A stretch of DNA of 64,000 bases from Colwellia sp. M166 (GTDB lineage: Bacteria; Pseudomonadota; Gammaproteobacteria; Enterobacterales; Alteromonadaceae): assembly GCF_024585285.1 (NCBI RefSeq), contig NZ_CP040755.1, positions 2,728,001 through 2,792,000 of the forward strand, written 5' to 3'. The position numbers were made by a program, and so were the translations under genes. Below, one piece after another: positions 35,023-44,766 of the stretch; position 1 is the first letter of the stretch, and each line of letters begins with the position of its first letter. The notes below the pieces were generated by a model. That model had not been told where the DNA came from, made no database searches, and was given only the letters and a program-made list of their open reading frames with translations.

Positions 35023-36106
35023 AATTTTACAGGTTATTCCTGCGTTGACCTTAGGTGGCATTTCATCTGTGGTGATGAATTGGTATCGAAACCTAGATAG
35101 AAGTAAGTATCAATTTGATTTTATTAGTTTTAATGATGGTCCGTTACGGCAAGAAATTCTAGCCTTGGGCGGTAAAATTGATATTATTGCCACGATTAAA
35201 CAACAACCAATTGAGCATATAAAAGCAATAAATAGAATACTTTCAAGCACGCCTCGCTATGATGTTGTGCATGTTCATAACAGTTTTAAAAATGGTCTGC
35301 TACTTTGGCTTGCGAAATATAAAGGAATTAAGGTGCGAGTATGTCACTCGCATACCAGTGGTGTTGAAAATAAACTTTTACTTCCCTTTATCGGTTTGCT
35401 TAAAAGTATTGTTATTCGTGCTAGCAATGTTCATTTAGCCTGTGGTGTAAGTGCGGGAAAATTTTTATACGCTAAGCAGCCTTTTACTGTGCTCAATAAT
35501 GCTATTTCTGTGCCGCTATACCTAGCAAAACCACAAGATAATAGTGATCTAAGGCAGCAATTTGGCCTGCCACTAGATAAAAAAATTGTCCTGCATGTCG
35601 GACGCTTTTCTGTGGTGAAAAACCATCAGTTTCTTTTACAGTTAGCACAACAAAGAAACCTTGATTCATCGATACACTTTGTTTGTGTGGGTGAAGGGCC
35701 GTTAAAAGATGACTTTGCTCGAAAAATACAAGCAGAAAACCAGCAAGCGCGTTTTACCTTACTGCCAGCTACACCCAATATTGCGCAATTATTGCAAAGT
35801 GCTGATGGTTTTATCATGCCGTCATTATTTGAAGGCATATCAGTAGCGTTATTAGAAGCGCAAGCCTCGGCCTTACCCTGCTTAATTTCCAATACGATAG
35901 CAAAAGAGTCAGATATGGGACTCAAGCTTATTTCATTCCATGACCTTGATGATAGATCATCTTGGCTTGAGCAATTAAATCACTTGTCAGCAGTTTATTT
36001 AACTGATGAAGAAATTAGCACTGCTTTTCTTGAACAAGGCTTTTCTACAGAAGGGGTTTTACGTCAGTTAACCGCGCTTTATCATACACGTGAATTTACA
36101 TGCTGA
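35009..36106 (+). CDS. glycosyltransferase family 4 (EpsF-like), second copy
   Basis: 365 residues from the ATG at 35009 (MKKIRILQVIPALTLGG); an earlier in-frame ATG at 34994 lies deeper inside the upstream gene. GT4 layout as in its neighbour: IVLHVGRFSVVKNHQFLLQL and MPSLFEGISVALLEAQASAL for the donor site. The two neighbours share the same architecture and probably arose by duplication, now with different sugar specificity. Its end overlaps the polymerase gene by seven bases. Confidence 0.92.
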   Translation: MKKIRILQVIPALTLGGISSVVMNWYRNLDRSKYQFDFISFNDGPLRQEILALGGKIDIIATIKQQPIEHIKAINRILSSTPRYDVVHVHNSFKNGLLLWLAKYKGIKVRVCHSHTSGVENKLLLPFIGLLKSIVIRASNVHLACGVSAGKFLYAKQPFTVLNNAISVPLYLAKPQDNSDLRQQFGLPLDKKIVLHVGRFSVVKNHQFLLQLAQQRNLDSSIHFVCVGEGPLKDDFARKIQAENQQARFTLLPATPNIAQLLQSADGFIMPSLFEGISVALLEAQASALPCLISNTIAKESDMGLKLISFHDLDDRSSWLEQLNHLSAVYLTDEEISTAFLEQGFSTEGVLRQLTALYHTREFTC

Positions 36107-37425
36107 TAAGTAAGTTGGCGCGAGCACTCAATGTAGAAATAGTACTTTGTGCATTACTCATTATAGCCTATGCAATAACCTTAAGTGCGCCACTGCTATT
36201 GCTGGTGGTATTAGCCGGTATTGCTTGTGCTGTGTTATTACCGTTTGGTCGTAGCATTCAATTAGCCTTTTTCTTACTGCCTTGTTCGGAGATATTTACT
36301 CAATCACCTTATATTGCTATTTCGTTATTAACGTTTATTTTTTTAGCCATGTTTGGGCGTTACTTATTGACTCATGTTTTTGCAACGCAATTTTCTCAAC
36401 CCGGCTTATTGCTGATGCTGTTAGTTTTGTTGTATGAGTTGATGCATGTGATTTACAACCCTGTGATGCTGTCATCAAAAACGGTACGTTGGGCAATATT
36501 TTTTATATTTACATCTTTGTTATTATTCGATAAAAACAAATACTGTTCATTTTCTCAATTACGCTTTGCTTTATTATGCGGGGTAATAGTTTCGACACTT
36601 TATGGCCTGTTACAATCGTATTTCGGCCCAATAAGCATGTCATCGTTAACGGTTATTAGTCGTTTTTCAGGCGGTGCTGGCGACCCAAATAATTTTGGTT
36701 TATTTTGTCTACTGCTGATATATTTTTATCTGCCAACTATACCGCGCGAGAAAATTCCTAGCACAACATATGCAATAATTTTGTTGATGTTAGTATTTGG
36801 CGCTTTAACGGTTTCTCGCAGTTTCTTTATTGTTGCTACGCTGAGCTTACTGACCTATTTTATTTTTTACTATCGCTCAGCGTTAGGGGATATGTTTGTA
36901 CGCTTGTTAATTTCATTCAATGGCGTATTAATCTTAATTGCTTTGTATTGGTTTAGCGGCGCGTCGTTTATCGGTGAGCTAGCTATATTTTCTCGTTTCA
37001 GCGGTGATAATCTATCGGACTTAACCGGTTCACGCAGTGATATTTTACAAGAATATATTCGACTGTTTTTTGCCTTACCTTATAGCTTTGTGCTTTTTGG
37101 TGCCGGTATTAATGGTTATTTAGGCTATTACAACTTTCATTTCTTGCAATCAGGGTTGTTCCCTGAAGTTGTTGGTCCGCATAATACGTTGCTTGAAATT
37201 ATGATAAGTTTCGGTTTAGTGGGTTTTGCTTTGTTCGCAGCTTATCTTTATTTAGGCTTTAGAGCCGAAAGAAACCGTACCGCTAGTCAGCATATATTTC
37301 GTTTGGCATGGCTGCCAATTATTGTTTTTATATTGTATTGCTTTAGCCTACAAAATTTAGGTAAATATGGTAGCTACTTGATTCTTATGTTAATTGTTTA
37401 CAACACTTATAGAAAAGACTCTTAA
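36100..37425 (+). CDS. O-antigen polymerase/ligase-like membrane protein (Wzy-type)
   Basis: 441 residues with about eleven hydrophobic helices and a large periplasmic loop (SRFSGDNLSDLTGSRSDILQ ... VGPHNTLLEIMISFGLVGF). The pattern FSGGAGDPNNFGLFCLLL and the late HNTLLE motif are typical of the Wzy_C/O-antigen ligase superfamily. Beside a Wzx flippase it probably polymerises repeat units on the periplasmic side. Whether it is Wzy or a WaaL-like ligase cannot be decided from sequence; position favours Wzy. Confidence 0.88.
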   Translation: MLISKLARALNVEIVLCALLIIAYAITLSAPLLLLVVLAGIACAVLLPFGRSIQLAFFLLPCSEIFTQSPYIAISLLTFIFLAMFGRYLLTHVFATQFSQPGLLLMLLVLLYELMHVIYNPVMLSSKTVRWAIFFIFTSLLLFDKNKYCSFSQLRFALLCGVIVSTLYGLLQSYFGPISMSSLTVISRFSGGAGDPNNFGLFCLLLIYFYLPTIPREKIPSTTYAIILLMLVFGALTVSRSFFIVATLSLLTYFIFYYRSALGDMFVRLLISFNGVLILIALYWFSGASFIGELAIFSRFSGDNLSDLTGSRSDILQEYIRLFFALPYSFVLFGAGINGYLGYYNFHFLQSGLFPEVVGPHNTLLEIMISFGLVGFALFAAYLYLGFRAERNRTASQHIFRLAWLPIIVFILYCFSLQNLGKYGSYLILMLIVYNTYRKDS

Positions 37426-38937
37426 ATGACAAACTTAAGCCGAGAAAGGCGTAATGGCGTAGTGTTAAGCTATTGTTCAATAGCAATTAGAAATGTTGCC
37501 GCTTTGTTGCTGATCCCATTTATTATAAATCACTTGGGGGTGAGTGATTATGGTATTTATAGCTTAGTTTCTGCTTTGGCAGGCTACTTAATTGTTTTAG
37601 AATTTGGCTTGGCAAATACTACGATTCGTTTTCTATCTGTCTATAAAGCCAATAATGATAAAGTAAAAGAAGCCGAATTTATTAGTAGTATTATTACTAT
37701 CTACGGAGCCTTAGCCTTATTTGTTGGTGGTATAGGGCTGATCGTTTGGTATAAATTACCTGACATTTTCTCTTACTCACTGTCAGCCGCTGAAATCACT
37801 TTACTCGAGTCGGCATTTTTGGTGCTGTTAGTTAATGTTGTCATTACGTTAATGAGCAATTCATTAACCGGAATTATTAGCAGCTATCAGCGTTTTCGTT
37901 TTCAAAAAACGACTGAAATTTTAGTTTTTATTGCTCGCTGTATCAGCGTTGTGATGTGCTTAGAATCGGGCTTTGGTGTACTGACTATTGTCATTATTGA
38001 TACCGTCACCAATTTACTTCATAGCGTGATACGTTTTATTTATATCAGGCGAAATATTGATATTCATTTTCAGGCTAAACTTGCTGATAAAGCCACATTG
38101 AAAGAAATTTTTGTTTACGCATCTTTTATCGCCTTAAACGTTATTGTTAACCAAATAAACTGGCGAGTAGATAACTTGATTATTGGCACATTAACGAATA
38201 GTAAAACCTTAGGTATTTTTAATATTGGTAGTCAATTAATTTTTAGTTTCATTGCCTTTGCCAGCGCTATTTCTAATATATTTACCCCGAAAATTGTTCA
38301 AATGGTCAAGCAAGACGTTGCACCTACGGTGTTGATGGCACAGCTTGGTACCATTGGCCGATACCAGATGATGGTATTGGGTTATATATTTGTTATTTTT
38401 GCTGTATTTGGAGAGTTATTTATTCATCTGTTTGTTGGCGCTGAATTTTCAGAAGCTTTTTTAGTGGCACTAATTCCTATGGTGCCGTTTATTTTTGTTT
38501 TGGCACAAAGCTCAACTAATGCAGTGTTACAAGCATTAAATAAGCATAAAGTTCGCAGTTTATTGTTATTGGCTACAGCGCTTGCCAATGTTGTTATCTC
38601 AATTATATTGGTGAAAAAATTAGGCATGATAGGTGCCGTTTGGGGCACGGCTATAGCATTGGTTGTGGGTGAATTACTCTTGGTGAATATTTACCTATAC
38701 CGTGTAGTAGGTTTGAATATGTTAAATTTTTACCAGCAGCTCTTACGCTATTCTATGCCTGTGATACTGATCAGTATGCCCTTAGCATTTGCCCTCGCTA
38801 ATTACCTGTCTGCAACTTGGTTGGGGTTGATTTTAGGCTGTTTCTTCACGGGGTTGATTTATCTTGTACTTAGTTACTTTTTGAGCTTGATGGTGCCTGA
38901 GCGTAAAGCTATTAAGCGTTTGATTTTTAGTTGGTAA
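37426..38937 (+). CDS. oligosaccharide flippase (Wzx, polysaccharide biosynthesis MATE/MOP family)
   Basis: 503 residues with 12-14 hydrophobic helices. The opening SYCSIAIRNVAALLLIPFII followed by LGVSDYGIYSLVSALAGYLI is typical of PST-type Wzx proteins. It moves undecaprenyl-linked repeat units across the inner membrane. The ATG directly follows the polymerase stop, so the two are coupled. About 80 bp then separate it from the next glycosyltransferase. Confidence 0.92.
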   Translation: MTNLSRERRNGVVLSYCSIAIRNVAALLLIPFIINHLGVSDYGIYSLVSALAGYLIVLEFGLANTTIRFLSVYKANNDKVKEAEFISSIITIYGALALFVGGIGLIVWYKLPDIFSYSLSAAEITLLESAFLVLLVNVVITLMSNSLTGIISSYQRFRFQKTTEILVFIARCISVVMCLESGFGVLTIVIIDTVTNLLHSVIRFIYIRRNIDIHFQAKLADKATLKEIFVYASFIALNVIVNQINWRVDNLIIGTLTNSKTLGIFNIGSQLIFSFIAFASAISNIFTPKIVQMVKQDVAPTVLMAQLGTIGRYQMMVLGYIFVIFAVFGELFIHLFVGAEFSEAFLVALIPMVPFIFVLAQSSTNAVLQALNKHKVRSLLLLATALANVVISIILVKKLGMIGAVWGTAIALVVGELLLVNIYLYRVVGLNMLNFYQQLLRYSMPVILISMPLAFALANYLSATWLGLILGCFFTGLIYLVLSYFLSLMVPERKAIKRLIFSW

Positions 38938-39019
38938 TTGTTCGAGGTGATGGTGCTGGTTTTAATGTTTCATATAAAAGCCTAGGTTAGGTTTACTGCG
39001 ATTTATCACAGTTAAGGTG

Positions 39020-40135
39020 ATGTTTTTGAAGATAGTTATAATTGGTGCTTATCCTAATTCCATTATTGGATTTCGTGGTGCGTTAATTCGTTCATTTGTC
39101 GATGCAGGTCATGAAGTTACTGTGATGTCAGCAGCGGCTTCAGCCGATGTTGTTGCGCAAGTAACGGCGTTAGGTGCGACATTTCGACCTTACAAAGTAC
39201 AGCGTAATGGTTTGAATCCTCTTGCTGATATCATGACATTACTGGCCATTAAACAAGCTTTAGTTGAACTGGCCCCTGATCAGGTACTGGCTTATACCAT
39301 TAAACCGATTATTTGGGGCGGTATTGCTGCTCGCCTTATTGGTTTTAATGGTTTTAATGCCATGATCACCGGCTTAGGTTATGCCTTTGAAAAAGGCTCT
39401 TTCATGCGTAATTCGGTGAATTATCTGGTTAAGCATTTATATAAATTTTCACTAGCAAACGCCAAAAAAGTGATTTTTCAAAATCAGGAGAATCGGCAGT
39501 TATTCGTTGATTTAGGCTTAGCTCAAGCTGATAAGTGTTATCGCGTATTTGGCTCTGGGATTGATATTGATGCTTACCAGCAGCAACCTTTGCCTCAAGG
39601 TAAGGTGACTTTTTTATTGATTGCTCGCTTACTGGGTGATAAGGGGATTCGAGAATTTGCCAAGGCCGCTAAAATAGTCAAACAACGCTACCCTAATATC
39701 AATTGCCAACTTTTAGGTCCATACGATAGCTCACCTGATCACATTAGTGTTGAAGAAGTGCAGCAGTGGCAGCTTGAAGGTCAGATTGAGTACTTAGGCT
39801 CAACTGATAACGTTATACCTTTTATTCAGGCTTGTCATATTTATACCTTACCATCTTACCATGAAGGATTACCAAGAACTGTTCTTGAAGCGATGAGCAT
39901 AGGGCGGCCGATATTAACTACTGATGCCGTTGGCTGTCGAGATACTGTGATCAATGGTGAGAATGGTTGGCTTGTACCAGTGCGTGATGCTAAACAATTA
40001 GCTCATCGAATGATTTGGTTTATTGAAAACCCTGAGCATTGGCCGCTTATGGCAAATGCCAGTCGAAAAATGGTTGAAAACAGCTTTAATGTCAACCAGG
40101 TTAACGCGGAGATCAATAAAATCATGGCACTTTAA
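39020..40135 (+). CDS. glycosyltransferase family 4, PglA-like
   Basis: About 371 residues. The N-terminal VIIGAYPNSIIGFRGALIRS is like PglA, which adds GalNAc to undecaprenyl-linked bacillosamine. ITGLGYAFEKGS, VTFLLIARLLGDKGIREFAK and the EX7E region SYHEGLPRTVLEAMSIGRPI support this. If so it acts right after the PglC-type enzyme, although it sits last in the locus. Start uncertain: GTG 39017, ATG 39020 and TTG 39026 are in frame; AAGG at 39014-39017 best fits TTG 39026 (LKIVIIGAYPN). Confidence 0.9.
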   Translation: MFLKIVIIGAYPNSIIGFRGALIRSFVDAGHEVTVMSAAASADVVAQVTALGATFRPYKVQRNGLNPLADIMTLLAIKQALVELAPDQVLAYTIKPIIWGGIAARLIGFNGFNAMITGLGYAFEKGSFMRNSVNYLVKHLYKFSLANAKKVIFQNQENRQLFVDLGLAQADKCYRVFGSGIDIDAYQQQPLPQGKVTFLLIARLLGDKGIREFAKAAKIVKQRYPNINCQLLGPYDSSPDHISVEEVQQWQLEGQIEYLGSTDNVIPFIQACHIYTLPSYHEGLPRTVLEAMSIGRPILTTDAVGCRDTVINGENGWLVPVRDAKQLAHRMIWFIENPEHWPLMANASRKMVENSFNVNQVNAEINKIMAL

Positions 40136-40139
40136 TGTG

Positions 40140-40399
40140 ATACTAAGTCTATTAAGTTTGTTCCCACTCAGCGCTTTGTGCACAACGATCATTTTGTGGG
40201 TATAGTTCTATATGAAGGAAATCAACGGCGGTTATCGAATCGCTGGTAAGCCCCCAAAGGTTGATTTTAAAGGCTGCGTTATTAATTTCGATAAGGTTCT
40301 CACAGGGATGTAGGTTTAGGTTCAGTCTGGAACTGTGAACCTGTGCCACTAAAGCTTTTAAATGTCACTGACAGGGAAGAAACTTAGTAGAATTGGTAT
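40140..40399. repeat. MITE-like repeat, long form
   Basis: 260 bp bounded by ATACTAAGTCTATTAAGTTTG (left, shortened here) and AACTTAGTAGAATTGGTAT (right). These are the same two ends as the 54-bp repeat at 24865-24918, in the opposite orientation. The middle of about 210 bp has no counterpart there and holds only short overlapping frames. Non-autonomous: no transposase inside. Confidence 0.6.
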
Positions 40400-40479
40400 T
40401 CATTCACCTAACCCCACCACGTCAGTATATTTTAACTTGATCTTGTCCTATATCAATAAAAAATTAAAAATAATACAAA

Positions 40480-40494
40480 TGATATTGATTCCCA
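40480..40494. promoter_or_regulatory. Fur box-like operator
   Basis: TGATATTGATTCCCA agrees with the 7-1-7 Fur consensus TGATAATNATTATCA at most positions and lies about 60 bases before the TonB receptor start. It suggests iron-repressed transcription. Confidence 0.5.
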
Positions 40495-40552
40495 TTTGAT
40501 GCTGTGATTAAATGCGCGCAATTCAATTATTGTTTCTTTTATAGGCTGAGTC

Positions 40553-42787
40553 ATGCGAATTCTTTCTTCTTTTCAACCTGCGTTGATTGCTTTATCGGTT
40601 TTTAGTGCTATTTCGAATGCTGCATTAGCAGATGATGATATGGAACATTTAACTATTTTCGGTAGTGCTCAAGCCGTTAATGATATGCCGGGCAGTGCCC
40701 ATATGATTTCTCAAGCTGATCTAGAGAAGTTTGATTTTACCGATATTATGCGTACGTTAACATCAGTGCCGGGTGTCTATGTATTAGAAGAAGATGGTTA
40801 CGGATTACGCCCTAATATTGGTATGCGTGGTACCGGACAGAATCGCAGTGAAAAAATCACCATTATGGAAGATGGCGTGTTAGCGGCACCAGCACCATAT
40901 TCAGCACCTTCTGCTTATTATTTTCCAACTGCAGGTCGTATGCAACAAGTTGAAGTGCTCAAAGGCACGTCAAGTGCAATGTATGGTCCTCGTACTACTG
41001 GCGGCGTGATCAATATGTTGTCTCGCACTATTCCAGAGCAGGCACTTGCGGGACAAGTTAACTTAAGTGCAGGTGAAGATGGCTTTGGTAAAGCGCATGC
41101 TTATGTGGGCGGTGCAGGAAAGAATGTTTCTTCAGTTATTGAAGTGTTCCGTTACCAAGCCGATGGTTTTAAAGATGTAAATCATACCGGTGATGATACA
41201 GGTTTTGTTAAGAATGACATCATGGCGAAAGTGATGATCAACAGCGATACTGATGCCAAGTACTATCAAGAATTAGAGTTTAAACTAAAGTATTCAGATG
41301 AAGACTCAGATGAAACCTATATGGGTTTAACTGATGCTGATTTTAAAGCTAATCCTTATTCTCGTTATTCTGCTTCACAGCTTGATAATATGGATACTAG
41401 CCATAAACAATTGCAAATTAATCATCATATTGAACTATCAGAGCGTTTTACGTTAGGCACCACAGCTTATTACAACGAGTTTAGCCGTAACTGGTATAAA
41501 ACCAGTAGTGTGGGTGCTTGGGCAACTGATGATAATGGTGGTTATCTTTTCGATGATAATAATGAACATGTTGTTGAGAAGAGTAGCTTAAGTGGCGGTG
41601 GTATCGATAAAGCCGCAGCTTTTGATCGAGATGCTAACAATGAAGTACTTTATGTTGATGTTAAAGCTAACAGCCGAGATTATGAATCAAAAGGAATTCA
41701 AACGGTTCTAGATGCTGATTTTGGTGCTCATCAAGTGAAATTTGGCGCCCGTTACCATGAAGATGAAATGGATCGCTTCCAGTGGGTAGATAACTATAGC
41801 ATGGACAATAGTTATGAAATGACCTTAATCCAAGCGGGTATTCATGGTACTGATTCTAATCGTATTGATTCAGCTCAGGCGCTTGCGCTTTTTATTCATG
41901 ATGAATATACCGTTGGTGATTTCATTATCAATGCCGGCTTACGTTATGAAGATATGACTATTTCACGTAAAGATTGGGATAAAGGCATCATTGATCGTAG
42001 TCAACCGCTAAAGAAAGATGTCAGCAATGATGTTGATGTCTTGTTGCCTTCACTCGCGGTAACCTATCGTGTTAATAATGATTTAGTTATTATTGGTGGC
42101 ATACAAAAAGGTTTTGCGCCGCCAGCACCAGGTAATGATAAAGCAGAAAACGAAGAAAGCATTAACTACGAGTTAGGTTTACGTTACAGCCAGGAAGCTT
42201 TACGTGCTGAAGCACTATTTTTCTATTCAGATTATGAGAATATGCACGGTAATTGTACTGCTAGCCAAGGTTGTGATGATGATAATATTGGCAACCAATA
42301 TAATGCCGGTGAAGTGAAAGTTTCAGGCTTAGAAATGAAAGCTGGTTATGAATTTACTGCCGGAGCATTAGCATTTCCTGTTGATGTGACTTACACCTTT
42401 ACTGATACAGAATTTCAAAATGCGTTTGAATCAGGATTAGAGACTTGGGCGAATGTTGCGGCCGGTGATGAATTACCTTACGTACCAGAAAATCAATTAC
42501 AAGTAAGCTTGGGTGTTGTTGGAGAAAACTGGCGCGGTGACATGCTGGTGCGTTATATGGATGAAATGCGTACAATAGCAGGTCAAGGTGCATTGGTTTC
42601 TGGACAGTCTATTGACAGCCGCACTGTGGTTGATATGGCCGCACACTATAGTGTTGCAGAAAACCAAGAAATCACATTCAATGTTGATAACTTACTTGAT
42701 AAAGAGTACATGTCAACACGTACACATGGCTCTATCATGGTCGGTAAACCACGTAGTGTTACTTTAGGCTATAAATACAGCTTCTAA
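40553..42787 (+). CDS. TonB-dependent receptor, FecA-like
   Basis: 744 residues. A signal peptide (ILSSFQPALIALSVFSAISN) and a TonB-box-like MEHLTIFGSA come first. Then the plug domain (TLTSVPGVYVLEEDGYGLRP, IGMRGTGQNRSEKITIMEDG, VEVLKGTSSAMYGPRTTGGV) and a 22-strand barrel ending in YSF. The plug wording is that of the FecA group, so ferric citrate or another ferric chelate is a likely cargo. A Fur-like site upstream supports iron uptake. No fecIR-type regulators lie beside it and there is no N-terminal signalling extension. A strong terminator follows. Confidence 0.92.
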   Translation: MRILSSFQPALIALSVFSAISNAALADDDMEHLTIFGSAQAVNDMPGSAHMISQADLEKFDFTDIMRTLTSVPGVYVLEEDGYGLRPNIGMRGTGQNRSEKITIMEDGVLAAPAPYSAPSAYYFPTAGRMQQVEVLKGTSSAMYGPRTTGGVINMLSRTIPEQALAGQVNLSAGEDGFGKAHAYVGGAGKNVSSVIEVFRYQADGFKDVNHTGDDTGFVKNDIMAKVMINSDTDAKYYQELEFKLKYSDEDSDETYMGLTDADFKANPYSRYSASQLDNMDTSHKQLQINHHIELSERFTLGTTAYYNEFSRNWYKTSSVGAWATDDNGGYLFDDNNEHVVEKSSLSGGGIDKAAAFDRDANNEVLYVDVKANSRDYESKGIQTVLDADFGAHQVKFGARYHEDEMDRFQWVDNYSMDNSYEMTLIQAGIHGTDSNRIDSAQALALFIHDEYTVGDFIINAGLRYEDMTISRKDWDKGIIDRSQPLKKDVSNDVDVLLPSLAVTYRVNNDLVIIGGIQKGFAPPAPGNDKAENEESINYELGLRYSQEALRAEALFFYSDYENMHGNCTASQGCDDDNIGNQYNAGEVKVSGLEMKAGYEFTAGALAFPVDVTYTFTDTEFQNAFESGLETWANVAAGDELPYVPENQLQVSLGVVGENWRGDMLVRYMDEMRTIAGQGALVSGQSIDSRTVVDMAAHYSVAENQEITFNVDNLLDKEYMSTRTHGSIMVGKPRSVTLGYKYSF

Positions 42788-42809
42788 TTTAACATGGTAT
42801 GAAGGTATG

Positions 42810-42836
42810 AAAAAGCGAGCGATAAGCTCGCTTTTT
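42810..42836 (+). terminator. rho-independent terminator after the TonB receptor
   Basis: The stem AAAAAGCGAGC / GCTCGCTTTTT with loop GATAA is followed by T-rich sequence. It lies 23 bases after the stop and could work on both strands. Confidence 0.9.
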
Positions 42837-42952
42837 GCTTATTTGGATAAAGGTAATGTGAGGTCATCGTGACAAGCTTGTTAAGCACTATCATGACTTA
42901 GTTCGATTATCAGTGGAGAATAATATATTGCTACTCTGCTGATCTAGCTATT

Positions 42953-43432
42953 CTATAGTTGCAAAAGTGTTTTAATTTCTTCTTCATAGGCGATCTTTTT
43001 TTGTTGATTAAAGCCGACATGAACACTGATTATTTGCCCTGTTCGGTCAACAACAAAGCTACTTGGCATACCTTTAAGTTTATATTTTCGTGCTATCAGA
43101 CCTTTTGGATCAAAAATTACCGGAAAATCAGCCGGTATTTCTGCTAAAAATTCATTGGCTAATGTACGGCTGTGATCTAAATTAACACTGATTATGGTTA
43201 AGCCATCAGCTTGATATTTTGCTTTTAAATTGTTCATCCATGGAAATGACTGACGACAAGGTATGCACCAAGACGCCCAAAAGTCGACATAGATGACATC
43301 TCCTTTGTTACTTGCTAACTGCTGCTCTAATAATTCAATGGTATTTACGCTATTATTATCATTTGCCCATAGTGACTGAGAAAAAATAACTGATGCTATT
43401 ACAAAAGCGCATATTTGAAGTTTTTTTATCAT
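42953..43432 (-). CDS. TlpA/ResA-family exported thioredoxin
   Basis: 159 residues from ATG 43432 (MIKKLQICAFVIASVIFSQ, a signal peptide); the frame opens five codons earlier. The redox motif is WCIPC in YVDFWASWCIPCRQSFPWM. The GMPSSFVVDRTG segment has the cis-proline. This family reduces disulfides in periplasmic targets such as apocytochromes or copper-site proteins. It stands alone, without ccm genes nearby, so the target is open. Confidence 0.9.
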   Translation of the reverse strand: MIKKLQICAFVIASVIFSQSLWANDNNSVNTIELLEQQLASNKGDVIYVDFWASWCIPCRQSFPWMNNLKAKYQADGLTIISVNLDHSRTLANEFLAEIPADFPVIFDPKGLIARKYKLKGMPSSFVVDRTGQIISVHVGFNQQKKIAYEEEIKTLLQL

Positions 43433-43605
43433 CGTACTACCGGTCATTATTAGCTTATTGTATTAGTATTTAAGCATGTTGACAGCTATTCACAAAGCTA
43501 AGATGAAATTTTATAACCGTTATCGTAAAGTCGTTTTTGTGAGTTGTGCAAGTAAGAGTGAAATTTTTGATAGAGTGAATACATTAAAAAGGTGATAAAT
43601 ACAGA

Positions 43606-44106
43606 ATGGTTATGCAGCAAAGTAAATTATATAAGCGATTTTTTTCTCTATATTGGGTTATTAGTGTCGCTGTCTCATTTAGCTCAGCACTTCACGCAGA
43701 GCAAAGTCAAACTTTAGATAGAGATCAGTGGTTAAAAGCGCGCTTTGGCGCACAGCATGACGCACTTATTCCCATTGTTGCGGTTGCAGATATGTTGTAC
43801 GGCTGTCAGCAAACAAAGCATGCTGATAACAGTGTAAATATTAAAAGTTTAATTACGCAATTAGATAAAAACAATTTAGCTGAAAAATTAATTGCCTGTT
43901 TGGCCGGTGAATCTCTTAAGTCAGATGAGGCATTAAATTATGGTTTAACGGGTTGTTTTAATGAACAGTTTGCGCATTTGCCTTTAGCAGAAAAACAGCA
44001 AAAAATGGCTTTAGTTAGTAAAGCGATTAATGGACTTTCACGAGTAGAAAGACAAAAAAGCTTTACGCAATGTGTTACTGAGCAAGCGATTCACTATTTG
44101 CGTTAA
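43606..44106 (+). CDS. unknown exported protein
   Basis: 166 residues with a hydrophobic signal-like N-terminus (FFSLYWVISVAVSFSSALHA). The mature part is helical, with four cysteines (LYGCQQTK, LIACLAGE, GLTGCFNE, FTQCVTEQ) that could make two disulfides. No family recognised. GGTGAT lies before the ATG at 43606; ATG 43612 is also possible. It converges on the LETM1-like gene, with stops overlapping by four bases. Hypothetical. Confidence 0.65.
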   Translation: MVMQQSKLYKRFFSLYWVISVAVSFSSALHAEQSQTLDRDQWLKARFGAQHDALIPIVAVADMLYGCQQTKHADNSVNIKSLITQLDKNNLAEKLIACLAGESLKSDEALNYGLTGCFNEQFAHLPLAEKQQKMALVSKAINGLSRVERQKSFTQCVTEQAIHYLR

Positions 44107-44474
44107 TCCTTGTTCTTTTGTGCTTTTTTGTCACTAACAAAAGAGCTAGGCAGTATTTCTACGCCGACCATGCGAGCAACTTTTATCATAATAGGAATGG
44201 TAATAGGGGCAAATGGCAAAATAGCAAAAACACCAATACCAAGACCTTTTAATATATCAACAAATTGTTGGTTGGCAATACGCATCTCTTCAGCACTAGC
44301 ATCACGTTTGGTGTAGCGCTTGTAAATACTTAACATAGCCTTGGTTTCTGCTTTTTCTTGAGCTAAGGCTATTTTTATCTTCAGCATTTGCCGTTTAAGT
44401 CGGACAATATTACGCCTTTTACTGATACGTAAAACACGGATAGGGACTTTATGGAAATGGCGCCAGACTTTCAT
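44103..44474 (-). CDS. LETM1-like domain protein
   Basis: 123 residues. A very basic helical N-terminus (LRISKRRNIVRLKRQMLKIK) leads to a hydrophobic segment with prolines, GIGVFAILPFAPITIPIMIK, then VEILPSSF. The order PFAPITIPI ... LPSSF recalls the ribosome-binding domain of LETM1 (PFS/VPF ... LPSTF), known from mitochondria and also present as short bacterial versions. It probably sits in or at the inner membrane. GGGAGA lies upstream of the ATG. Role unknown in bacteria. Confidence 0.65.
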   Translation of the reverse strand: MKVWRHFHKVPIRVLRISKRRNIVRLKRQMLKIKIALAQEKAETKAMLSIYKRYTKRDASAEEMRIANQQFVDILKGLGIGVFAILPFAPITIPIMIKVARMVGVEILPSSFVSDKKAQKNKD

Positions 44475-44766
44475 TTACGTATTCTCCCATAATAACTAGT
44501 CAATGTAAGTAGTTAATCAATGGCCATGCGATTATTAGCAAAGGCATTGCTTTGTGAAGCCGTGTTATTGATTTTGACAAGGTTTTGCCTGAAGGTGTTG
44601 CTCATATCATCTGTACCTTGCATCTTGAAGTCGCATGACTATATATTCGATAAAACATAATTTGTAACAAATACTAGGGCACTGACCTAGAACAGTTTTT
44701 TATATTTTAGCCAATATGGCTTATAGTTAGAGTAATTTTTAATATTGCGATAATGGAATAAGTATT

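Larger units (their letters stand above)
40136..40552. other. non-coding stretch before the TonB receptor
   Basis: Besides the MITE-like repeat it contains the promoter region of the receptor gene with a Fur-box-like site at 40480-40494. The short frames here are not credible genes. Confidence 0.5.

Noticed and set aside
40152..40349. Short open frames upstream of the TonB receptor
   Set aside because: They lie within the MITE-like repeat, overlap each other on both strands and have no ribosome-binding sites.
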